Shown here piece after piece: positions 1 through 5,846 of a stretch of DNA of 34,075 nucleotides. The stretch's first letter is position 1. Every line of letters begins with the position of its first letter. The DNA lies in contig DASZSW010000024.1 of the NCBI GenBank assembly GCA_035548515.1, forward strand, positions 1 through 34,075. The letters run 5' to 3'. The notes beneath the pieces are model-generated. The model was given only the letters and a program-made list of their open reading frames with translations. It did not search any database and was not told the DNA's origin. Origin of the DNA: DASZQY01 sp035548515 (GTDB lineage Bacteria; Pseudomonadota; Alphaproteobacteria; Rhizobiales; Kaistiaceae). The position numbers and the translations under genes were made by a program.

Positions 1-168
1 CGTGCCGCAGGTGATCTGTGCCGCGCCGCGCGGCACGGTCAGCCGGGCGAGGGCGGTGGCGGCGGCGTAGTGGGCGAGGAACCAGTAGCCGATCCACAAC
101 AGCGCCAGCACGACGATGAGGCCGACGAGCCAGCCGCCGCGTCCGCGTCTCCGCCTGTCCCTTGCCAT
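1..168 (-). CDS. DUF2125-like membrane-anchored protein, N-terminal part (cut by window edge)
   Basis: A leftward frame opens with ATG at 168-166 and stays open to the first base, giving 56 residues; the rest lies outside the window. The N-terminus is Arg-rich (MARDRRRRGRGG) and is followed by one hydrophobic segment at about residues 13-31. The stretch after it ends in QITCGT. This layout (short basic N-terminus, one membrane anchor, then an early Cys) resembles DUF2125 proteins, which in Rhizobiales often sit next to a gamma-glutamylcyclotransferase gene, as here. It would be anchored in the inner membrane with the bulk in the periplasm. The family call is inference from this short piece and its neighbour; the reading frame itself is well supported. 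It diverges from the gene starting at 243, so bases 169-242 should hold both promoters. Confidence 0.6.
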   Translation of the reverse strand, partial: MARDRRRRGRGGWLVGLIVVLALLWIGYWFLAHYAAATALARLTVPRGAAQITCGT

Positions 169-242
169 CAGCACACCCGTCCGTTTGCGCTCGGCGGCGG
201 GGCCTGCTACCCCCGCTTTCTCGCCGCGCGCGGTCGCTTCCT

Positions 243-788
243 ATGTCCGATTTCTGGGTGTTTGGCTACGGCTCGCTGATGTGGCAGCCCGGCTTCGAGC
301 ACGAGCAGGCGGTCGCTGCCCGGCTCAACGGGCTGCACCGGTCGCTGTGCATCTATTCGTGGGTCCATCGCGGCACGCAGCAGCGGCCCGGGCTGGTGCT
401 GGGTCTCGACCGCGGTGGTTCCTGTCGCGGCATCGCCTACCGCGTGGCGGGCGAACGGCGCGATGCCGTCCTGCGCTACCTGCGGGAGCGGGAGCTGGTG
501 ACGGACGTGTATCTCGAGGTCGTCCGCCCGGTGCATCTGGAAGGCCACACCGCGCCAGTCGATGCCGTCACCTACATCGCCGACCGGACGCACGAGCAGT
601 ACGCGGGCAATCTGCCGCGCGAGACTCTGCTGACGATGGTGAAGGCGGGGGTCGGCAAGTCCGGCAACAACGTCGACTACGTCATCGCCACCGTGCGCCA
701 CATGCTCAGCGTTGGCATTCGTGACGCGACGCTCGAGTGGCTGGCCGCCGAACTAGGCGGCGAGGGCGGCGACGGCGGGCGGCGCTAG
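243..788 (+). CDS. ChaC-type gamma-glutamylcyclotransferase
   Basis: Predicted 181-residue cytosolic enzyme. ChaC proteins cleave the gamma-glutamyl bond of glutathione to give 5-oxoproline and Cys-Gly. The glycine-rich substrate loop YGSLMW is at residues 9-14, right after the start, as in the family. The catalytic Glu should be E84 in the segment YLRERE (79-84). The frame is open upstream to 162, but the ATG at 243 is preferred because family members begin a few residues before the YGSLMW loop. No strong Shine-Dalgarno precedes it. The 3' end overlaps the convergent small gene by 36 bases (753-788), and the C-terminal tail is Gly/Arg-rich. Confidence 0.9.
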   Translation: MSDFWVFGYGSLMWQPGFEHEQAVAARLNGLHRSLCIYSWVHRGTQQRPGLVLGLDRGGSCRGIAYRVAGERRDAVLRYLRERELVTDVYLEVVRPVHLEGHTAPVDAVTYIADRTHEQYAGNLPRETLLTMVKAGVGKSGNNVDYVIATVRHMLSVGIRDATLEWLAAELGGEGGDGGRR

Positions 789-1163
789 ATCGGCGACGAG
801 ATCGCGCCGGCTGCGGTCGGTGTCGCTCAACAGATGCACCAGCACGACTTCATTCGCGCCCAGATTTGGCAGGACGCGGGTGCCGGCCGGACGGCCGAAG
901 GCATCCAGCATCGCGATCCAGTGCGCGGCGAGGCGGCCGTTAGCTGCCGGGCGGGCGACGATCACCACCGCCGCACGGAAGTCGCCAAGGTCGGCCCGGG
1001 CCACCGCGGAGAAGAGATAACGGCGGCCCGAGACGCCTCGGAAATAATGGAAGCGGTCGCCGAGTCCCACCCTCTGGGGGACTTCCGGGGGCTGATCGGA
1101 GAGGAGGGGCGGGAGCACGGCGACCATGAGAACAAAGATAGAACAGATTGCTTCGATAGGCAA
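753..1163 (-). CDS. Small secreted protein of unknown function
   Basis: A 136-residue leftward frame starting with TTG at 1163. The first 20 or so residues (IFVLMVAVLPPLL) look like a signal peptide or single anchor, and the rest is soluble with a regular mix of charged and hydrophobic residues, including SGRRYLFSAV at about residue 45. I do not recognise the family. An ATG at 1127 is the alternative start but would cut into the hydrophobic segment. The gene lies 92 bases downstream of plsC on the same strand and converges with the gamma-glutamylcyclotransferase gene with a 36-base overlap. Its upstream gap holds three evenly spaced GAGTC sites. The frame looks real by composition, but there is no functional evidence. 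Confidence 0.55.
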   Translation of the reverse strand: MPIEAICSIFVLMVAVLPPLLSDQPPEVPQRVGLGDRFHYFRGVSGRRYLFSAVARADLGDFRAAVVIVARPAANGRLAAHWIAMLDAFGRPAGTRVLPNLGANEVVLVHLLSDTDRSRRDLVADLAPPAVAALAA

Positions 1164-1191
1164 GTATTCTCATAGGAACGCGCCGAAAAAA

Positions 1192-1239
1192 GAGTCGCAT
1201 CCTGGCGCGATTTGAGTCGGATTGAGACGTAATCGAGTC
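1192..1239. promoter_or_regulatory. Cluster of three GANTC (CcrM-type) sites
   Basis: GAGTC occurs at 1192-1196, 1214-1218 and 1235-1239, that is at steps of 22 and 21 bases, in the short gap between plsC and the small secreted gene. GANTC is the target of the cell-cycle methyltransferase CcrM in most alphaproteobacteria, and clustered sites in promoters can tie transcription to replication. The sites and spacing are seen; the regulatory role is inference. Confidence 0.3.
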
Positions 1240-1254
1240 CGCTGCCAGCGCCTG

Positions 1255-1989
1255 TCAGGATCGGCTGGAGGCAGTGCGGCCTTCGGCGACGAGACGCTTC
1301 GATGCCGTCTCTACTGCGTCCTGCAAGCGGGCAAGGAACGCACGCGAGTCGAGTCCCGGCGGAATCGCTGGCAGGAACTCGACGATGATTTTTTCCGGAT
1401 AGTGCAGGAAGCTACGGCGGGGCCACGCAAGGCCGGAGTTCAGAGCGACGGGCACCACCGGTACGTTCAGCGTCCTATAGAGCAGGGCGATGCCCGTCTG
1501 GTAATCGGGCGGGGCGTCGACCGGCCGGCGTGTGCCTTCGGGGAAGATGATGATCTCGCGTCCCTTGCCGGCTTCCTCGCGGGCGCGTTCAGACAGCGCG
1601 CGGAGCGCTGCGGTCTTGCCCTCGCGGTCGACGTGAATCATTCCGGTCTTCACCGTGTACGGGCCGAAGATCGGGAACCAGCGGATGGATTTTTTCATCA
1701 CGATGGTCGGATTGTGAAGCAGCGGGATCAGCGCGAACGTCTCGTAGGACGACTGATGCTTCGCTGCGACGAGCGCGGCGCCCGTGGGAATATTTTCGGC
1801 GCCGCGCACTTCCATGGCACCGCCGGCCAGCTTGTCGTGCAGGTAGATGCACACCTTGGCCCAGTTGCGGACAACAGTCATGCCGGCGTTCTGCGAGCCG
1901 AAGATGAAAATCGGGGCGCTCACAACCAGCATGACCCCGGTCACCACGTAGAAGGCGAGATTGAACAGAACCGAACGGACGATCACCAT
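1255..1989 (-). CDS. plsC: 1-acyl-sn-glycerol-3-phosphate acyltransferase (PlsC family)
   Basis: Predicted 244-residue inner-membrane enzyme that acylates lysophosphatidic acid to phosphatidic acid in phospholipid synthesis. A hydrophobic segment at about residues 7-30 is the membrane anchor. The acyltransferase block I reads H78-QSSY-E83, so the classical HX4D motif is HX4E here. Block III is FPEGTR at 149-154. The start ATG at 1989 lies 2 bases after the stop of the upstream ydcF-like gene, so the two are cotranscribed, and ftsE-ftsX lie ahead of them. This links phospholipid synthesis with division and envelope genes. Length is normal for PlsC. Substrate specificity for lysophosphatidic acid rather than another lysolipid is inferred. 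Confidence 0.9.
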   Translation of the reverse strand: MVIVRSVLFNLAFYVVTGVMLVVSAPIFIFGSQNAGMTVVRNWAKVCIYLHDKLAGGAMEVRGAENIPTGAALVAAKHQSSYETFALIPLLHNPTIVMKKSIRWFPIFGPYTVKTGMIHVDREGKTAALRALSERAREEAGKGREIIIFPEGTRRPVDAPPDYQTGIALLYRTLNVPVVPVALNSGLAWPRRSFLHYPEKIIVEFLPAIPPGLDSRAFLARLQDAVETASKRLVAEGRTASSRS

Positions 1990-1991
1990 GC

Positions 1992-2693
1992 CTAGCCGCC
2001 AGCCACGTTGGTGGGGCCGGGAGGCGAAGGCGCGATCGCGAGACGAGCCGCCGTCAGCAGGTATTTGCCGTATTCGCGGACGAGCAGGCTGAATGCCTCG
2101 GGGTCACCCCACCATTCGGTGAGGTGCAGCTCGGGATTCGATACCGGATACGCGATCAGCGTCACGCGCGGCATGGCGTCGTGCAGTTCCGCCAGCGAGC
2201 GTGGCATGTGATAGGCGCTGGTGACGACGATCAGCGACGTATAGCCGTTATCCGCCGCCCAGTCGCGCGTCTCGGTAGCGTTGCCGATCGTGTCGCGCGC
2301 GGTGTGGCCGAGGTCAACGCAGCAGGCGAGCATTGCGTCGAGGTCGGCACCCAGCGTGCCGGCCAGCGCATCGATGCCGACGGCAGGGTTGACGCCCGAG
2401 ATGAGCAGGCGGGACGCGCGGTGGTCGGCGAGCAGCCGAAGCGCCCCGTCGATGCGCGCGCTGCCGCCGGTCAGCACCACGATGCCCTCGGCGCGCGGAT
2501 CGGCCGGCGGCGCGGCGTCGGCGATGCCGACCGCGAACGCGACGAAGCCGACGACGAGCGCCACCACTACCGCTCCGGAGAGCAGCAGCAGGCCGCGCGT
2601 CAGTCTGGCGAAAATCCGCATCCCTGAATCCAAGTATTCCGGTGCCGTGGCGCCGGTAACGACTCCCTTTCGATCCCGTACAACATCGGTCAT
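1992..2693 (-). CDS. YdcF/SanA/ElyC-family (DUF218) membrane protein
   Basis: A 233-residue protein with one N-terminal membrane segment (about residues 25-52) followed by a DUF218 domain. Family marks visible are a Gly-rich IVVLTGGSARIDGAL strand-loop, LLISG, DTIGNATETRDWA, and VVTSAYHMPRSLAEL near the end. E. coli relatives SanA and ElyC affect envelope barrier and cell wall precursor use; the exact reaction of this group is not known. The ATG at 2693 was chosen over a TTG at 2714 because it gives the normal start and leaves a 43-base gap after ftsX. The gene sits between ftsX and plsC in a leftward operon, which fits an envelope role. Confidence 0.85.
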   Translation of the reverse strand: MTDVVRDRKGVVTGATAPEYLDSGMRIFARLTRGLLLLSGAVVVALVVGFVAFAVGIADAAPPADPRAEGIVVLTGGSARIDGALRLLADHRASRLLISGVNPAVGIDALAGTLGADLDAMLACCVDLGHTARDTIGNATETRDWAADNGYTSLIVVTSAYHMPRSLAELHDAMPRVTLIAYPVSNPELHLTEWWGDPEAFSLLVREYGKYLLTAARLAIAPSPPGPTNVAGG

Positions 2694-2735
2694 CGCTTGG
2701 GTAGTTCCGGGCAAACGCGAAAGTTGCGCGCCATA

Positions 2736-3698
2736 TCAGTCACCATCGGCGAGATGCTGATAGACGGTGAGGCGCGAGGTGAGGGCGGTCATCACCGCGA
2801 CCAGGAAGGCGATGCCGAGAGCGCCGAAATAGCCGATTGGTCCCACGGCGAAGTGGCCGAAGAGCGACGTCACCTGTTCCGTGTCGGTGCCCGAGACGGC
2901 AGGCGCGATCAGGAAACCAAGGATGGCGAAGATCACCCCGGCTATGGCCGCGCCAATCATGCCGCCGCGCAACCCGAGCAGCAGGAAGTGGCGCTGGAAC
3001 TCGCGTGCGATGAAGCCATCCTCGGCGCCGCAAAGATGGAGCACCGAGACGACCACTCCGTTTGCGGCCATCGCGCCACGCGTGGCGAACACCACCGACA
3101 GCACCGTGGCGACGAACACCAGCGAGAGGATGCCGAGTCCGGCAATGACCGTGGCGTTCGCCATGGACTGGAGCCGCCAGGCCCACGCTCGATGATCGTC
3201 GAGCGAGGCGCCACGCACCTGCGTCTGCAGACGTGCGGCGAGGTCGTTGAGGTTGGCGACGCTCTGGTCGGACAGGCGCACGACTACCAGGCGCGGGATG
3301 GGCAGGTCAGTGAGGTCGAGCCCCGCACCCAGCCACGGCTCGAGCAGCTTCGCGTTGTCCTTCGCGTCGAGCGCCTCGACGCTGGCGATGCCCTTGGTCT
3401 GGCGCGCAATCGACGCTGCCTTGGCGGTCTCGGTGTCGAGGTCGACGCCGTCGATGGGGCGCACCTGGATCGTCACCTCGCGCTGGATGTCGAGCTGCCA
3501 GTCGCGCGAAGCGTCGCGCACCAGCGTGACCGCGCCAAGCGTCAGGCAGGCGAGAAATGACATGATCGCGATGACGACGGTCAGCGCGTTGCCCGCTACC
3601 GTACCGGCGGGCACCAGCTGGTTCGGCTTCGACGTCGCCTGCCGCGTCTGGCGGCGGAAGCTCGCGACCTGAATCTTATGGGCGAGCTCGTCAGTCAT
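2736..3698 (-). CDS. ftsX: Cell division ABC transporter permease FtsX
   Basis: A 320-residue integral membrane protein, partner of FtsE. FtsEX acts at the division septum to switch on peptidoglycan hydrolases through periplasmic partners. A cytoplasmic N-terminus of about 35 residues precedes membrane segment 1 (ALTVVIAIMSFLACLTLGAV). A periplasmic domain follows to about residue 170, then three membrane segments, the last in GPIGYFGALGIAFLVAV. This is the 1+3 topology of FtsX. The ATG at 3698 overlaps the end of ftsE by 8 bases, so translation is coupled. The N-terminus carries an Arg/Gln-rich stretch (ASFRRQTRQ) before the membrane. The hydrolase or adaptor it controls is not in the window. 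Confidence 0.93.
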   Translation of the reverse strand: MTDELAHKIQVASFRRQTRQATSKPNQLVPAGTVAGNALTVVIAIMSFLACLTLGAVTLVRDASRDWQLDIQREVTIQVRPIDGVDLDTETAKAASIARQTKGIASVEALDAKDNAKLLEPWLGAGLDLTDLPIPRLVVVRLSDQSVANLNDLAARLQTQVRGASLDDHRAWAWRLQSMANATVIAGLGILSLVFVATVLSVVFATRGAMAANGVVVSVLHLCGAEDGFIAREFQRHFLLLGLRGGMIGAAIAGVIFAILGFLIAPAVSGTDTEQVTSLFGHFAVGPIGYFGALGIAFLVAVMTALTSRLTVYQHLADGD

Positions 3699-4350
3699 AG
3701 ATCGTGAGCCGCCCGTCTTCGAGCACCAGGCGCCGCGCCTGGAACTGATTCATCAGGTTGATGTCGTGGGTGGCGATCACCACCGACGTGCCGAGTTTGT
3801 TCAGCTCGACGAACAGCCGCATCAGCCGCTTGGCGAGCGGCGGGTCGACGTTGCCGGTCGGTTCGTCAGCCAGCAGAATCTCCGGCCGCGTGATAAGAGC
3901 GCGAGCTATGGCGGCGCGCTGCTTCTCGCCGCCGGAGAGGATCGCCGGGAACGCATGCATGCGGTCGCCAAGGCCGACCCAGCGCAACAGGTCCACGACA
4001 TCGGCGCGATAGGACGGCTCCTCGCGTCCCTGCACCCGGAAGGGCAGGGCGACGTTCTCGAACGTGGTGAGATGGTCGAGCAGCCGGAAGTCCTGGAACA
4101 CCACGCCAATGCGACGGCGGAACGCGGGCAGCTCCGCCTTCGTGATGCCCGAAACTTCGCGGCCGAAGACGGAGATCAGCCCGCGCGTCGGCTTGAGCGC
4201 GAGAAAGAACAGGCGGATCAGCGAAGTCTTACCGGCGCCCGAAGGACCGGTGAGGAACTGGAAGGATTTCGGCCCGACCTCGAAGGACAGGTCGCGCAGG
4301 ACCTCGGGTCCCACGCCATAGCGCAGGCCGACGTTTTCAAAGCGGATCAA
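3691..4350 (-). CDS. ftsE: Cell division ATP-binding protein FtsE
   Basis: A 219-residue ABC ATPase. Walker A (GPSGAGKTS) is at about residues 35-43, the Q-loop in VVFQDFRLLDHLTTFENVA, the signature LSGGEKQRAAIARAL at about 137-151, Walker B ILLADEPTGNVD just after, and the H-loop in VIATHD. The Phe-Glu-Asn pattern after the Q-loop is typical of FtsE rather than other MacB-like ATPases. It is first in a leftward operon with ftsX, a ydcF-like gene and plsC, and diverges from a zinc-ribbon membrane protein gene. The 159-base gap between them should hold its promoter and contains TTAA-type sequences. Confidence 0.95.
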   Translation of the reverse strand: MIRFENVGLRYGVGPEVLRDLSFEVGPKSFQFLTGPSGAGKTSLIRLFFLALKPTRGLISVFGREVSGITKAELPAFRRRIGVVFQDFRLLDHLTTFENVALPFRVQGREEPSYRADVVDLLRWVGLGDRMHAFPAILSGGEKQRAAIARALITRPEILLADEPTGNVDPPLAKRLMRLFVELNKLGTSVVIATHDINLMNQFQARRLVLEDGRLTIYD

Positions 4351-4469
4351 GCTGTCCCTGCCTCACGTCCCGCCCTTGGGATCGGCCGCATCGCCGTTTG
4401 TCTCTCCCTGTTAACGATCACCACTGGATCAAGGCAAGGGCGGGGCGCTCTCCGCCGGGCACCCGCAAG

Positions 4470-4484
4470 TTACCACCCCGTTAA
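4470..4484 (+). promoter_or_regulatory. Possible CtrA-like site (TTAC-N7-TTAA)
   Basis: In the gap between ftsE and the divergent zinc-ribbon gene, TTAC at 4470-4473 is followed after 7 bases by TTAA at 4481-4484; another TTAAC occurs at 4411-4415. The alphaproteobacterial cell-cycle regulator CtrA binds TTAA-N7-TTAA, so this site matches 7 of 8 positions. Both TTAA elements stand out in very GC-rich DNA. The match is imperfect and binding is inference. Confidence 0.25.
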
Positions 4485-4509
4485 CCAATGCGCCTCTACC
4501 CTGCGCCCC

Positions 4510-5175
4510 ATGGCTATCCGCTGCCCGCAGTGCACGACCATTGTGCCCCTTGCCGACGACGTCGGAGCCGAAGGCACCATGGTTCGTTGCCGGGCGTGTG
4601 GGACTCGCTGGCTCGCCCGGACATTCGCCGAGGATCCGTACGCCCGGCAGCAGATCCAGCGGCTCGATCCGGCGGATGTTACCGATGCCCTGGTGATCGA
4701 GCATGTCGGGCCTGGTTTCGAGCGGGCCAATCCGCGCAAGGTGCTGCCGGCGGCGGCTCCGCCCGCCAAGCCGCCGCGGCGCTGGTGGCAGATCGGTGCC
4801 GCGGCGATCGCGGTCCTGATCGGGCTGATCGCATTCCGCTCTCCGCTGGTCGCCGCGTTCGCGGGTGGATTGCCGCAGGAGGTGGCGAGCCTCGAATTCA
4901 CGAGCATCCACAGCGAGACTCTGCATCGCCGAGGCACCAGCACGCTGGTCGTGGAGGGCCAGATCGTGAATCGCTCCGCCAGCGATGTGCCGCTGCCCGC
5001 AATCCGCATCACCTTGCGCTCGCCCACAGGCGACCCCGTGTCGTCATGGCTGGTCGAACCTGCGGTTGCGGGGCTGGGCCCCGGCCGCTCGATCGGGTTC
5101 CGCAGCGCGCTTGCTTCGCCCCCGCCGGATGCTGCACAAGTCACGCTCGACCTCGCAGCCCGCAAAGGGATCTGA
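4510..5175 (+). CDS. MJ0042-type zinc-ribbon, single-pass membrane protein
   Basis: A 221-residue protein beginning MAIRCPQC. Four cysteines, C5, C8, C27 and C30, form a zinc ribbon of the MJ0042 type. A Pro/Ala-rich linker and basic KPPRRWW lead into one membrane segment (about residues 98-118). The C-terminal 100 residues form a beta-rich outer domain (LVVEGQIVNRSASDVPLPAI) like DUF3426/FxLYD domains. The predicted topology puts the zinc ribbon in the cytosol and the beta domain in the periplasm. The function is unknown. It diverges from ftsE and its stop overlaps the start of hpt by one base (TGATG at 5173-5177). The neighbour arrangement recurs in Rhizobiales. Confidence 0.85.
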   Translation: MAIRCPQCTTIVPLADDVGAEGTMVRCRACGTRWLARTFAEDPYARQQIQRLDPADVTDALVIEHVGPGFERANPRKVLPAAAPPAKPPRRWWQIGAAAIAVLIGLIAFRSPLVAAFAGGLPQEVASLEFTSIHSETLHRRGTSTLVVEGQIVNRSASDVPLPAIRITLRSPTGDPVSSWLVEPAVAGLGPGRSIGFRSALASPPPDAAQVTLDLAARKGI

Positions 5176-5846
5176 TGCCGAAAGTTAGAGGACGGAGTCT
5201 CCGTGTCCTGTACGACGCGGAGACGATCGCTGCGCGCAATCTGGCGCTGGCCGCGGAGATCGCGGCATCGGGCTACCAGAACCTGCTGGTGGTGTCGGTC
5301 CTCAAGGGCAGTTTCGTCTTCGCCGCCGATCTCATTCGCGCCCTGCATGGCGCCGGCCTTGCGCCCGAGGTTGAGTTCATCTCGCTGTCGAGTTATCGCG
5401 CCGGGACCGTGTCGACCGGCAAAGTTACGCTGACGCGCGATGTGGAAAGCGATGTCGCGGGGCGCGATGTGCTGCTTATCGACGACATCCTCGAGTCAGG
5501 CCGCACGCTGGCGTTCGCCAAGAAATTGATGCTGAAGCGCGGCGCTCGCCGGGTCGGGGTCGCGGTCCTGCTCGAGAAGCCCGGCAAGCTGGCTCAGCCG
5601 ATGAAGGCGGAGCACGTTGGCTTCGTGGTGCCCGATCTGTTCGTGGTCGGCTACGGCATGGACGTGGCGCACGCCTTCCGCGAGTTGCCCTACGTCGGCG
5701 TCGTCGAAGAACGGACTAGAAGGGCTCGAGCAGGCGTTCGAGGTAGTCGCGCTCTATCTCGGGCCGGTAGGCGTCGCCGAGACGCTGACGAATCGCGTCG
5801 AGGATCTCGCGGGCGCGTTGGGTATCGATCTCGTCGGGAACCTTGA
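5175..5846 (+). CDS. hpt: Hypoxanthine phosphoribosyltransferase with an unusual C-terminal extension
   Basis: Salvages hypoxanthine (and often guanine) with PRPP to the nucleotide. The PRPP loop LLIDDILESGRTL is at residues 100-112, the pyrophosphate loop SVLKGSF at 41-47, and VVPDLFVVGYGMD at 151-163 is the base-binding region. The normal family end, LPYVGVVEE, is reached at residue 179, but no stop follows. The frame runs 44 more Arg-rich residues to 5846, antisense to the conserved end of the convergent TIGR02302 gene (131-base overlap). A TAG at 5717-5719 lies in the frame that one missing base upstream would restore, giving about 180 residues. So either a true extension, a recent frameshift or a sequence error is present. 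The core enzyme call is firm; the end coordinate is not. Confidence 0.88.
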   Translation: MPKVRGRSLRVLYDAETIAARNLALAAEIAASGYQNLLVVSVLKGSFVFAADLIRALHGAGLAPEVEFISLSSYRAGTVSTGKVTLTRDVESDVAGRDVLLIDDILESGRTLAFAKKLMLKRGARRVGVAVLLEKPGKLAQPMKAEHVGFVVPDLFVVGYGMDVAHAFRELPYVGVVEERTRRARAGVRGSRALSRAGRRRRDADESRRGSRGRVGYRSRREP

